Positions 12,387-23,890 of a DNA stretch of 64,000 bases are shown here, piece by piece. The stretch comes from Tricholomella constricta (lineage: Eukaryota; Basidiomycota; Agaricomycetes; Agaricales; Lyophyllaceae): the NCBI GenBank assembly GCA_013368375.1, contig JAACJP010000008.1, forward strand, positions 372,001 through 436,000, given 5' to 3'. The stretch's first letter is position 1. Every line of letters starts with the position of its first letter. The translations under genes were made by a program, and so were the position numbers. Below the pieces are notes generated by a model. The model saw only the letters and a list, made by a program, of their open reading frames with translations. It made no database searches and was not told the origin of the DNA.

Positions 12387-14723
12387 ATGGCCTCCCAAAT
12401 ATCACAACTCTCTCATCGAAGCGCACCGGCCCAAGACTTCCCACCAACCGAGTCCGAAAAAGAAAAGGAAAAGGAAAACCTCAACACTCACGACGCATCA
12501 GCTATCACCACTGCTTCCGCGTCTGCTACACTACGACCGAAGCATGCTTCACCTAAACGTCTCGTCTGGCTTAGAAAGCTTGGAGCAGGTATTCTGTTGG
12601 ACATCCGCGCTCGCGCCCCGTGGTACATCAGTGACTGGACTGATGCATGGAACTACCGAGTGGTGCCAGCCACCGCCCTCATTTTCTTCGCAAAGTAAGC
12701 ATGGCTGTGGTTGCGGATCAGCCCCTTTCTGAAAGTGCCTTCTGCAGCGTTCTCCCAGGTATAGCGTTCTCCCTAGACTTGATAGAAACGACCGAACAGT
12801 TCGGCGTAGCCGAGGTCCTCTTGTCCTCGTTCATGGCTGCGTTTGTGTTCTCTGTGTTCGGCGCACAGCCGCTAACCATCGCTGGTGTTACTGGTATTCT
12901 TCCAAATAGAACTAGCTTGATTTTCAGCAGATTGAGTCAGATCCACAGGTCCAATCACCGTGTTTAACAAAACGATATACGACATCATAGAGAGCCAGAA
13001 GAATCCGCCGGTATATTTACACTTCATAGGATGGGTCTACCTTTGGGCCGCTATCATCCACTGGATTACTGCGATCCTTAATTGTCAGTCCCAAGGCATC
13101 GTGTTCGTTCCCTCAACTCAATGTTCTCCTTGCTAAGGGTGTAATTTCCTCAAATACGTGACACTCTTCTCATGCGACACATTCGGATTTTACGTGTCCT
13201 GGGTGTATTTGCAATACGGTATCCAGGTCATCACCCGGCAATTGCAATCAACTGAACCACCCAATAACCCCGGTGCACTGGTTTCCATCATCCTTGCACT
13301 CCTAATGCTTGTGACCTCATTTCTATTTCTGTCCCTGTCTCAGAAGACGTTCTTTCATCGTCATGTCAGGCGCTTCCTGGCGGACTATGGCTTGCCCATG
13401 TCTTTGATTGCGTCGTCCGCGATGGCCTACTGGGGAAGGTTTAATGTCGCGAATCCTGCCACGCTTCCCATTGGTCCGGCCTTTCAACCTGCGGGTGGTC
13501 GCGAATGGCTAGTCCGATTCTGGCAGCTAGATGGTGTGTGGGTCGGAATAGCTTTGCCTTTTGGGATTGTCTTGTGGATACTCTTTTTCTTCGACCACAA
13601 CGTCTCCGTAAGCATATCGAATCATTCATACCATCAGCGTCACCTACCCAGTTTTACAGTCCCTGATGGCCCAAAGCTCAGAGTTCCCCCTCCGCAAACC
13701 TCCCGGGTTCCACTGGGATTTCTTCTTGCTTGGAGTAACCACTTTCATTGCCGGCTTGCTGGGCCTGCCTGCCCCGAATGGCCTCATACCCCAGGCACCC
13801 ATCCATACCACGTCTCTCCTTGTCATGGGTCGTCCCGAGAATAAGAAGCGGGATGAAGAGGAAATTGCAGCTTCAAAGTCCGGAATGCAGGTCCCTTTCA
13901 AACCTGCTGAAACGGAAGACACTGGTCTTCAAGAACATCATTCACTTGCGGATGCGTCGATATTCGAGGTCCCGGTATCGGTAGTGGAACAACGTGTATC
14001 TAATCTTGCACAAGGCTCCCTTTGCCTTGTCCTACTCACGGGGCCTCTCCTTCACGTGTTGGGTCTAATCCCTCGAGGTATGAAGAAAGCCTGTGCCGCG
14101 GCTTTCATGATGACTGATCATTTTGTTAGGAGTTTTGGCTGGCCTGTTGTAAGTTATCCAAACGTTCGTGCTCCTGCAGTTCCGATGCTGATACGCGACG
14201 TGATAGTTGGTTCATGGGCGCAGACGCCCTTCGTGGTAACGGAATTACTCAGAAAATATTCTACTTCATTCGTGATAAAAGGCTTACCCCCGAAGGCGAG
14301 CCTCTCAGGAAAGTGCGGAAGTCGCGCATCCTTTTGTTCGTCGGAGTGCAACTCGTGGGCTTCGGTGCCACCTTTGCGATCACGCAAACGATAGGTCACG
14401 AACAGTACTCATTGATTGACGTTGCATCCATGCTAACACACAAATCCAGCTGCCATCGGGTTTCCGGTCATAATCATGCTGCTTTTACCGCTTCGCGTTT
14501 TTATCGTCCCTCGACTGCCTTTCACAGCAGAAGAACTTGCCATCCTTGACCAGCCAACCGCTTCACCATTTGTAAGTCCTCGGTTTAGAATATCCCTTCA
14601 TCCGGCACCCTCGTTGTCTTACTTCAACCAATGCTGCCATGACCTTGCTCGTAACTCGTTGATTCCGCTCACGCTCACGTATCCTGTGTCTAGACCATGG
14701 AATCTGTCGGAGGATCCTTGTAA
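12387..14723 (+). CDS. BOR1: BOR1-type SLC4 anion/borate exporter
   Basis: The coding sequence starts MASQISQLSHRSAPAQDF with a charged cytosolic tail. The SLC4 membrane domain follows, with about 12 hydrophobic segments. Diagnostic stretches are the entry DIRARAPWYISDW, the AQPLTIAGVTGP motif rebuilt over the intron near 12895-12950, PPGFHWDFFLLG, and GLPAPNGLIPQAPIHTTSL. These match fungal and plant BOR1 transporters, which export borate (or move bicarbonate) at the plasma or vacuolar membrane. The final exon adds only TMESVGGSL after the 129-nt intron at about 14571-14699; the stop is TAA at 14721. All junctions checked keep frame. The long hydrophilic loop rich in Glu/Lys (about 13840-13990) is where family members vary. 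Confidence 0.9.
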
Positions 14724-14984
14724 TACGCCCTCTCAATCCAATGCTTGCTCAGCTTTCGAACCCTGCGAATACTCCGATCATTTATAGAGACTTCACACCC
14801 CGCGACGTTACAGTTTTTCGATAGCATATCCGCATTCGACGTCATGTATGGTCCGTTAATGTAATCAACATCAGCAGATCTTACATGGGACCACGTGTGT
14901 GAACCCCTCGATAGATATAAAGCTTGCAAATTTGACCTTTAGACTCATCGAGACCACTCGACCTAGTCATCGTGCGCCGAACTG

Positions 14985-17048
14985 ATGACGGACTCTGACA
15001 GCAAAGTGTTGGGCGTCGTCCTCCTCGTGCGACATGGTGATCGCCAAGGTCCGTTGAAATCATCATCTTATCGTTCTAGATCTCTCGCTATCAGGAGCTC
15101 ATCGTTGTCTAAGGTTTCTACCAAAATTCGAACACCTACACGCCGTCCAACACAATCCTCACCCCCCTCGGCAATGTACATATCTCCTTGCTTGGCCGTG
15201 TTGAAGGTGGGAGATTGATGATCCGATAACTTTCTCCAGCAACAGGAATTTCAACTTGGATCACAACTCCGTCGCATATACCTGAACGAATCATCGACGT
15301 CCCACATTGAGGGTATCAACAGCACGCTCGTCAACGACGCACAGTTTCGCGTCCGTGCTGATGCAGGCGGAGAGGGCGGAGTGATCTTGAACTCTGCTTT
15401 GTCGCTCTTGCAAGGTCTTTTCCCAGGCAACTCTGACGTCAACACTACCCTTGCGAACGGAACTACCATTACCGCACCCCTAGGTGGATACCAGGTAGGT
15501 CATTGCTAATCATAGCACCTTTTATTGAACTTCCGCCCTCATGACGTCTAGTATATTCCAGGTGAGCCACCGATTGCCGAACACTTCCAGGAACCAGTTG
15601 TCATTCGTTAATTAGTCGAATCTGTTGAGCCTGAGAACGATATATCGCTCGAAGGCTGGACATCGTGTAATGTAAGTCTTATTATCCGGGATATCGTCAA
15701 TTGGACAGGCCTGACAACCTATATCCATGAAAGACATTCTCACAAGCGACAGCTACCTTGTACAAGTCTACGGAATTCCAGCAAATAGCAAGTGATAATG
15801 CTGGCTTTCTCAAGGCCCTGCCGCCCTACTTGGACGGAAGACCAGTGACATTCGAAAACATGGTTCGTCTCTCTCACACTGCACCTTTGCCAGGACTTCA
15901 CTCAACATGATTCATCGCAGTGGAACGTATGGAAAGCATGCCATCATCTGTGCGCATCTAACCGCAGATAGACAGGTTTTCGACTTCATGAATGTCCAAT
16001 CCATCCATAATGAAGCATTTGCGAAGGCTCTTCCTCCGACATATCTCCAGCAAGCGCGACATCTGGCAAACTGGCATGAATACCATGTCTTCAGCGATCC
16101 TCGCCCGACGGGCATCGGAAACAGTACGTCGCCCTGTATAGCACGAATAAATGACCTTTGATTAATATCATATTACCTAGTTGCCGGTCAAGCCATCGTC
16201 CCATCCATTGTTAATGGCTTCAAGAGCATCTTGGATGAGTCGGACCCGGTCAAATTCGTGTATCATGCCATTTCCTACAAGCCTTTCATATCTCTGTTCA
16301 ACATAACGAAAGCTGCAGACACAGCGCCAGAGCTGGCAGGGATCGGTAATAGTTGCCTATTCCGTTCGAGGGGATAGTCCGGCTAATGATCGGTCTCAGT
16401 CAATTATGCCGCAGCAGTGGCACTCGAAGCTCGCCAGTCCGCATCTGGAGAGCCCTTCTTGCGATTTAAGTTCCAGAATGGAACAGACTCGGATTTCAAG
16501 ACTTACCAAGTCCTGGGATCTTCGACAGATGTCCCTCTGAGTACATTCATGGATTACATTGAGGTGATAACGTTTGCTTGACTGCCTTTGCTTGTTCTGA
16601 TGTGACCTAGCCTTTGGGAATTGAGTCTCTTTCTGAATGGTGTTCGGCATGCGACAACAAACAGGACAGGGGATGCGCTGCGCTATACCATGCGGCCGCT
16701 TCTGCCGTCGCAGAAAATCAGCCGAAGATTGGTTCAGTTGGAGCAGGATTCCTTGGCGCCGCGTTGATGTTGGTTTTGGCCCTCGCCATGTTCGCTGTGC
16801 TGCTTTTCCTTGGTGTTTTGACCATCGGTGGAAGCTCGAGACGGAGGAGATCATCCAAGGGGTCGAATGTAAGTGCTCTAAGACATATTTACGCTGATAC
16901 CGTCCTCTCAAAAGGTCATAGGTCAACAATGTCGAGCAGAAAGCATGAAGTAACTGGGCTGGAAACATGGAGTTTGGATTATAATGATGGTTCAGTGAAT
17001 CGTCGATCGATGCGACGACGCATGTACTTTGCTATGCTTCATATGTAA
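14985..17048 (+). CDS. Histidine-acid-phosphatase-fold membrane protein lacking the HD dipeptide
   Basis: The N-terminus VLGVVLLVRHGDRQG carries the RHG core of branch-2 histidine phosphatases, but the usual RHGxRxP ends in Gly, not Pro. A long ectodomain with several N-x-S/T sites follows. The region that should hold the proton-donor HD reads VYHAISYKPFISLFNIT, so both residues appear replaced. One transmembrane helix near the C-terminus (GFLGAALMLVLALAMFAVLL) is followed by an Arg-rich tail. There is no obvious N-terminal signal peptide. Eight or more short introns join in frame. The end is ambiguous: splicing an intron at about 16870-16915 gives a stop at 16953, reading through gives 17048. 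Fold assignment is good; phosphatase activity is doubtful. Confidence 0.8.
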
Positions 17049-17749
17049 AAGGCGCCCCCCCCCAGCGCGGCATACTGTGCAACTGAGGAAGCTGCAGTGT
17101 ACACGGAAGCGGCCAGACTCAGCACATCAGGGGAATTCAAGATGAACGAAGAGGTCGCTTCAAAACGACTGCTTTATGGTTGGAGGCGAAGCGTCGCTTC
17201 AATAAAGTAAGATGAATTTTCACATATGATAACATCATGTACAGCTCTGAGATGCGAAATAGAGCGGTTTGAGTGGCTGGTTTTAGGAGCCTGGGCGATG
17301 GCCTCCACATATGTGTCGACTACCTTGATCGTGATCCGTGACTAGGGTCCAATTTCAACGAAGACCTGTGTAACCATCGCATTGGTTGAATATTGGTACA
17401 GTAGTCTCATACTCAGACCCAACTGGATAACTAGATCAGCCATGGTTATGTGCATAGTCATTGAACATATGAAATAGTCAATGTTGCAGCTCTCGCCGGC
17501 ATGCACACCTCGTACTTACCTTGCACCTTACCATACACACCGTGACCGACCCTATCCGCCATATCGCCTTCTAAATTAATATAAACACCGGTGGCGCATC
17601 ACAAGCTCGCGTGTGTCGACAGATCCAAATATAACAATATCCGACCGAAGTTACCCAACTGCGTTTCCCCTGAACCCCTCTCCCACATACAGGACCTGCA
17701 TCTCGACTCACAATCAAAGGTTACCATTCTCGCTTTAGCCTGATATTCT
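17049..17749. other. Intergenic region, no gene recognised
   Basis: About 700 bp between the phosphatase-like gene and the DUF6534 start. It begins with a run of nine C residues near 17055. Short similar stretches (GTCGCTTCAAAACGACT and GTCGCTTCAATAAAGT) recur around 17153-17207. No coding potential or RNA gene is visible. Confidence 0.5.
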
Positions 17750-18588
17750 ATGCCAGGTGCATTTGACACAAGCCTAGGTGAGCCCACCGGTCCAGCAAGC
17801 TTGATAGGACTTTACGACGCGATTCGGCAGGTGTTCTCTTGATTGGAATATTTTGTTCGTCGAGATCTTCTTGATAGTCGCCACAACAACGTCGCTCAAT
17901 CATTGACTTTCTAGTCAACACATTCCTTTATGGCTTGGTGACATTTCAATACGCTGCTTATCATAACACGAGTAAGGCTATTCTCGCTGGACTGGCTTGT
18001 AACACGGCCATGCTGATTGTGCACATTGCTAGAGTTCTCCGACCCGCGATGGATTAGGTCCGCAATTCCTCCCTTTCGAGCCAGTCTCTTACTTTGAACA
18101 TGATGATGTTATCAGGTCACTTGTGTTGATCTTGTTTTGTTTAGACACGTTCCATAGCACGTCGTGAGTGTTCTTTTGTTCTCAACCGTACTGCCGCTCA
18201 CTCCTGGTGAAAGAGTTATATATCTGGCATGGACGAAAGCGTAAGCATATATATTCAGGTACTAGAAATTCTACTACTGATAACCGAAATGACAGTGCGA
18301 AGAATTACGCCAATTCAGGTTTGTGATTTGAGTTCGGAATAGACGCGTGGAGCCCAACAATGTTATGAACCGTAGTTCCACTGTGGCCGTATCCACTCAC
18401 TGTGGTAACTACTTCCGTCACCGCATTTCTCGTGCAAATCTTTTTGGCTTATCGGTGAGTTCACCTTTACCGTGACTATGCACGCGATGACCTTTTGACC
18501 GTTACCCAGAATCTATCGTCTGAAAACAAGCAAGTTGATCTGTGGCGCTATCTTCCTTCTCTCTTTCTCCTCATTGGTAGTTGGGATA

Positions 18589-19878
18589 CATCAGGAAAAA
18601 AAGATCTGATCTGTAACACACAGCCAAGGTCTGGAGCTGCTGTAGATGGCCGGCTTGTATATACCAGTCTGTAGCTCTGGTAAATGTCTGTAGCTTTCAC
18701 CAATTGTATGTAGATCTCAGGACCTCGCACCTACTATATGTATTGCTCCCAATTGTTATGTTATCCAAGCATTTGAACTGTAGTGTACACCATAGGTGCT
18801 GCGTAGCACCCCACTGATTTCCGCGCAGGTGAAAAATATTACACACATGGGGAATTGAACCCACAATGTCACGTTGAATTGAATTCTGCGGCAATTGTAA
18901 CAACCACTACACCATAGCATCATTGATTGCGATGTCATTTGCACAATTTCATGACGTCCTGCATTCGCCTTAGACGCTGAAAGTTTCCAAGTGTTTCAAA
19001 CTCCGCATCCGCATCCACCCGCGGTCCCGCATCCAGTCCGTCGTCTTGACCCATCGCATTCTCCCTCCCAACTCCCTCCATCCTTTTAAGTTTTCTGCTC
19101 CTGTCTTCCTGTTGACAGTGGATGTTCCGTGATCAATTATGATGACCATGAATGTTGGTCCCACCTGTGGCACGAGCACCTCTATTGAGCCCTTTTGTCT
19201 TTTCATTTTTCATTTTTCTGTGCATGCTCGCGCCCTCGGGTCCCTATCTGGAATCAGGTGAGTTTTGCAGCTTCCTTATTTTATTCTACCCTTGAGCTGA
19301 GAAGCCTTATTTTGCTGAAGACCATACTGAAGACTGGACAGAGGCCGGGCCGCTGCTTTGAAGGGAGGGAGCGAGCAAGTGTCGAGACGGAGGTGTTGAG
19401 ATGTCAAATCCGCGGTGAGTCCACAGTTATTTTTCAACTGATCTATGCTGGTGCTAGTGCAACAATAGCTTCAAGTTCCTCCCTCATCATCCCTTTCCCT
19501 CATCTTTTCCCCCCACCTTCCACCTATCCCTGGCCACCACTTCCAATATATTCTCTTGAGATGGACATTTGGCTCAGGTCAATGCTGTGGAGGATGGACA
19601 TAGTTTAGATTTATGTTTTAAGTACTTTGAATACACTTTATTTGATATCATAATGTGTTTTTGTAAGACTATCAACTCTACATAGCTTTGGTAGCTGTGG
19701 TGTTACAGTGCTACCGGAGTGCTACGTTGAGGTGCTGGCTGCTACCAGCTGCTACCTCAGTCTACAAAAATGAGGCACGTGGCTATGATGGCCTACCTAA
19801 AAGGGGACTTGCCTACGACCGCTCCCATTTCTACCACACCTATATACTGCTCCAAAGCGATGTTGTTTTTTCCTGATG
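18589..19878. mobile_element. Non-autonomous DNA transposon (TIR, TA target duplication)
   Basis: The left end CATCAGGAAAAAA (18589-18601) is the exact reverse complement of the right end (19866-19878), giving a 13-bp perfect TIR. Both sides are flanked by TA (18587-18588 and 19879-19880), the expected target duplication for Tc1/mariner-type and some other TIR elements. Removing the element plus one TA keeps the host exon in frame. GTAGC/GCTAC motifs cluster near both ends (about 18640-18700 and 19690-19760), like subterminal transposase-binding repeats. No frame resembles a transposase, so mobilisation in trans is assumed. Superfamily is inferred from TSD size only. Confidence 0.75.
18832..18914 (-). 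ncRNA. tRNA-like Pol III unit (tRNA-derived relic or SINE head)
   Basis: On the minus strand an A-box match TGGTGTAGTGG (18904-18914) is followed 42 nt later by a perfect B-box GGTTCAATTCC (18851-18861) and then by a T5 terminator (18832-18836). Acceptor and T stems do not pair properly, so it is not a working tRNA. It lies inside the TIR element and may be a nested SINE or a captured tRNA fragment. Transcription is possible but unproven. Confidence 0.45.
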
Positions 19879-20832
19879 TAGTATGTGGAGTGGCCGTATG
19901 GCAGGTTCAATCGTACGTATGGCGTTATAGGTCTCCATCTACGTCAGTCTTTGATGGTTGTCCGCCTCAATGCGGTTCGCAGAAAACCCGAAATCCCTCA
20001 CGTGGGTCCGCTTGTCGCTGCGTGGTTGTCTCTCGAAGTCGGAGTCGATATTTTGATCACTGGTACGAATTTTCTCAGCTTGGAACACTTGCTGGTCTGG
20101 ACTGATGATTGTCGAATGAAGTCATTCTTAGCTATGTTCTAGCACAGTCACGCACAGGCTTTCATAGGTCCGATACCATCATCAATCGGCTTATTCGTGC
20201 AACCATTCAAACTGGTCAGTAACTCTATCCTGAGTCATATCGTGCTTTCAATGATTTTACATTGACTTTATTCATGGGAACAGGGCTCCTCAGCGGAATC
20301 TTCGCCGGTTTATCCCTTGTATTCTTCGTGAAGTTTCCCGGTTCAAATTACTATGGCATGATGGGCATCCCCATCGGCCGTATTTATACGACCGTTCGTA
20401 ACTCTTTCGCTACCATGGACCCTACGCCAGATTACAAACACGCCTCACATAGACACTCATGGACACGCTCCTTGTCCGACATAATCTCAGAGCAATAGTT
20501 ACCAATCAAACTGAATTCAAGGTAAAGTTGTTACCTTCCATCCAAGAAATAATTGTTGTGATTGCCTAGAATAACGTGCTCACATCAGGATACGACCAAT
20601 GGCATATGGGCATTTGAAGATATCAGATTCTCCCGCGCTCATTCGGGGGACACGAGTATCCAATTACACATTCGTAAAGAAGTTTACGTTGACGTAGGGA
20701 CAACGGTGACATCAGTTGAAATACTCGGAAAGTCTCCACATCTAATATAGTCGCCCTGGCGGATTTCCTCAATACAATTCTGGGTCTAGGTAGCTCCCGA
20801 GGATACATCTACAACTCTATATATGTGCAACA

Positions 20833-22287
20833 TTATTGTTGCTTGACTTTGACATCGCCAGCGACTGTGAAAAGAACGCTGCCCAAAAAAACCATTCCAG
20901 CGCCGATTCCTAATTGAGGATTCCATCCGTTACCAAACCACCATATACTAAGGCATAGGCTCAGCGCCTTCCTCGTTGTTAGAACTAGATTAGTCGATAC
21001 AGAGGACACTTGCTGTATCTCATGAGTCAGCGAAGAGCACAGCGAAGACCAAATACTAGCAACGAACTGATGAAAGTCGATTAACGCCAGATACGCAAAT
21101 GAGCTGCGAAGTCAGGTTGCCTCCCAAAATCAGGAATGACACAAGAGTAGACGAGGCAGAAGGGCCATGAGACAGGCTCGAGATGCCCTGCTTGATGTCA
21201 GAGGTGAGGAACAAAAACATGGGGAGCGAAAGAAAATGCTGGAATGATAATATATCATCGTGATCGGAATTGCATGGCCTAAAAAGAACCACGCACTGTA
21301 TAAAAGACGCCTTCTTTCCAACAGGGCCCATATCTCTTGTAAGTCTTCTCTTGAAGTAGTCCAAGGAAAGCGGTCAGGAATAGTGAAACTATCAACATTG
21401 TGACACCAATCATATACTTGCGCATATCCTCCGAGGTTTGCAAAGGTGACTTGATTGAGTCGGCACTCGGCGACTTTGGCTTGGAAAGTGTCGCCAGAAT
21501 AACGCCGACGGACACGAAGATTACAGACGTCTTGTTGTGAGTTGTAAGTAACCACCACCGCGGTGAAACCAGATTATGGCCTTACTATTTGCATGAAAGA
21601 GTAACGCTTCTTCAGGAAGACGACACCAAAGAACATCGAAACCGCAAGACCTAACGGCGCAGGAATTAGGGTCTTGTACCATCCTTAGCACAAAATGAAC
21701 TCACCCGCAGAACGGAACACGATAAGTAAGGTCAACGGGACCTGATAGGCGAAAGCCCAGTTGTTCAGCAAGGAACCCGTAGTCAATACGAGCACCTGCA
21801 GGGCCCATTGCTCAAGGGGAACCTGTCGAGGTTTGAGTCTAGGTAGCCAGTGGCCTGGTCGAGAGGTTAGGAATGTCGGTAGCGACTGGGCAGTGATGAA
21901 CAGCATTTGCGAAAATGTAAGGGCGGAACCTTTGCGTTGGGTCAAACGAGTGCTACCCAGCACATACTCCGAGACGCACCAATGCGCGGATTTAACATGA
22001 GCAGCTGCTCATAGGCCCATACATTGCTGATGAAAGTTTGCTTAGCATCACTTTCCACCATCTACCTTGAGAACCTACGCGCAGCAGCCCCCTAAGACCA
22101 TAGATAGAGTCTACCTTTAATCTGAGCCTGAGATGACCTCAGATAACCATGGGCATAACGTATTGCTTACCGAATAGTAGTCTAGGATGACTGGTGCTAT
22201 CTGAGAGACAGAAACACCGGGATCCACATTGTGATGAGCCTTTGATCGATGGCGTTTGCCTGTGGCAAGCTTACGCCTGGCGGACAT
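20833..22287 (-). CDS. YEA4: UAA/SLC35B4-family nucleotide-sugar transporter (YEA4-like)
   Basis: Starts MSARRKLATGKRHRSKAHHN. Exon joins then give the first helix TLSMVLGGCCANVWAYEQLL and NPRIGSALTFSQMLFITAQS, a pattern typical of yeast Yea4 and animal SLC35B4. About ten hydrophobic segments follow, including a substrate-facing stretch VPLTLLIVFRSAG, LAVSMFFGVVFLKKRYS, GVILATLSKP and LFLTAFLGLLQEKTYKRYGP. The C-terminus ends in GDVKVKQQ, and lysines close to the end suit ER retention. The family carries UDP-N-acetylglucosamine (and UDP-xylose) into ER or Golgi, in fungi for chitin and glycan synthesis. Introns are 45-80 nt. The tail converges with the DUF6534 gene, 82 bp apart. Substrate is inferred from the family. 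Confidence 0.82.
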
Positions 22288-22450
22288 GAAAAAAATACAA
22301 AACAGAGGCCAAGGATAGTGTGCTTTATGCGAAGGTCATAGATGGGTGTCGTTGTAGGTCGCCGGTAACCGCCGGACCGTGGTTACCCAACGTGGCCTAA
22401 CGTGTACATCCACGTTAGCCACTATTACTTGGCTAAACTGCTGCAAAACT

Positions 22451-23464
22451 CTACGACAAAATTGCAGAGAACCTCAGGCGCATATACACCATCGCCCATT
22501 TCCCACTTTTATCTTCACAGTCCACTCGACACGACTCCAAGACCTCATCCATGATTTCCTTGGCTAGCTCATCGGCAATGCCAGCTAGAAAAGAATTACG
22601 CGCGAAGACCTGAAGCCATCCTGCTAAGCCTGTCGGTAGTGGCGTAACCCGCGGCGTGAGGGATAGGTGTATCGGCGTGAATCCTGCCTTTACCAGCAAC
22701 TGGAGGACGGGCGTCATCCACATCGTTCTCGGAATCTCTGAAATCACTGCCTACCTTCACATAGTCCTCCATCGACGGGAAGTACCAGGGGTCGCGTGAC
22801 ACAGGATCATACCCCCGGGATCTCAAGGCACGATACAGGGCACCTCTGACACCTGCTGCCGTGGTTAGAGAAGACCAACCACCACTGAGAGCAGCTCTCG
22901 TACCAATACAGTTCATGAAGCCTCCCATCTCCGCCACGATGCGCCCGCCTGGCTTCAAAACTCTCTTTGCGCTCTCAAGCACCCCCGATGGATCGCGTTT
23001 ACACCAGTGCAGCGCCGCATTGCTGAACACCGTATCGAACTTCTGGTCCGCCTGTGAAAAAATCTCATTTTTGGGGAGCTTCAAGGCCTGTATATCCGAC
23101 ACAAACGCATGCTGGACACCGTTTCGTTTGGCCTGCGCAATCTGCGGCGAATTCCACCTAAATGCCAGACCGCAATGTTATGATTTGCGCGATGACGTAC
23201 CATGCTCTCACTGAAGTCAACACCGACGACCACGCCCCCCGATGCGCTCGAGACGATTTTTTGAAGCTCAAGAGTGACTTCCCCGCTACCGCATCCAAAG
23301 TCAATTATGCGTTCGCCGGGTTGTGCTGCAAGTAGCTCAAGAACAGGCGCTGTGAACGCGGGCGAGTAGACGAATGGCACGCTCTTGTTGTAGAGGGATG
23401 CAGACCACCCGGATGCATCTGGTTGGTCTGAGTGCGTGGCATTGGTGTTAATGTCAGTGCTCAT
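22451..23464 (-). CDS. Class I SAM-dependent methyltransferase, trans-aconitate-methyltransferase-like
   Basis: The protein starts MSTDINTNATHSDQPDASGW. Motif I is IIDFGCGSGEVTLELQ, the acidic end of strand 2 is VGVDFSESM, and post-I elements FDTVFSNAALHWC and LKPGGRIVAEMGG follow. This order and the NAALHW signature resemble trans-aconitate 2-methyltransferase and Methyltransf_11/25 enzymes. Two introns (near 23140-23206 and 22728-22783) splice in frame. About 290 residues, usual for the family. It lies downstream of the YEA4 promoter on the same strand with no functional link I can see. The substrate is unknown. Confidence 0.8.
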
Positions 23465-23543
23465 GGTTTGATGTGAAGTAGTAGTACGTGTCGTAATTCC
23501 ATGAATTTATAGCCAACTCTCTGTCATCGAGGCGAGCGCCCCT

Positions 23544-23714
23544 CTAGAAAAATCGACGGCCGAAGAGGTCGGCGTCGAGATCCGGGAGTTTCTTTTCCAA
23601 ATACATTCTCATAGTCTTTGGCGGTTTGGAAGTAGGTTCGGCCGACCCAGAACCAGTGACGGCCGATTGTGCGTATTGGTATGTCGCAGCACGAGTAAGT
23701 TGCACCATGTACAT
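23544..23714 (-). CDS. Small uncharacterised ORF, 56 codons
   Basis: An ATG frame between the methyltransferase and RRM genes encodes MVQLTRAATYQYAQSAV (from the second ATG at 23708) and ends KKLPDLDADLFGRRFF. It has a basic, amphipathic start, which could suit a mitochondrial protein, and a tidy acidic-then-basic end. It fills an otherwise empty 430-bp gap. I do not recognise it; conservation would decide whether it is real. Confidence 0.3.
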   Translation of the reverse strand: MYMVQLTRAATYQYAQSAVTGSGSAEPTSKPPKTMRMYLEKKLPDLDADLFGRRFF

Positions 23715-23890
23715 TTACAGTATCAATGAAAATACAACTTGAAGCGCAAGCAGCATAGTATAGGTTAAGATACTTTCGCATAAGGCGGTTATTTATCTAC
23801 AACATTCTGAAAGGAAGCATATAATGTACAGAATTGCGAGCCTTTAAAGCCTCATATCAGCACCTGGGATCGAACAGCAGCTGGCACAGC

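Larger units (their letters stand above)
17750..20750 (+). pseudogene. DUF6534 multi-pass membrane protein gene interrupted by a TIR element
   Basis: Exons from 17750 encode a typical DUF6534 start: GVLLIGIFF, NTFLYGLVTFQYAAYHNT, SLVLILFCLDTFHSTS, STHCVTTSVTAFLVQIFLAY, then a helix ending SSLVVGI at 18588. There the frame meets a 1,290-bp insertion. The frame resumes at 19881 (VCGVAVWQVQS), continues with GPLVAAWLSLEVGVDILIT, the family signature SRTGFHRSDTIINRLIRATI, a last helix (GIFAGLSLVFFVKFPG) and the tail TLMDTLLVRHNLRAIV, ending at 20750. Exons on both sides are clean and in phase across the TA target, so the insertion is probably young. Family function is unknown; members are expanded in basidiomycetes. 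With the element present the transcript should be broken unless the insert is spliced or excised. Confidence 0.8.
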
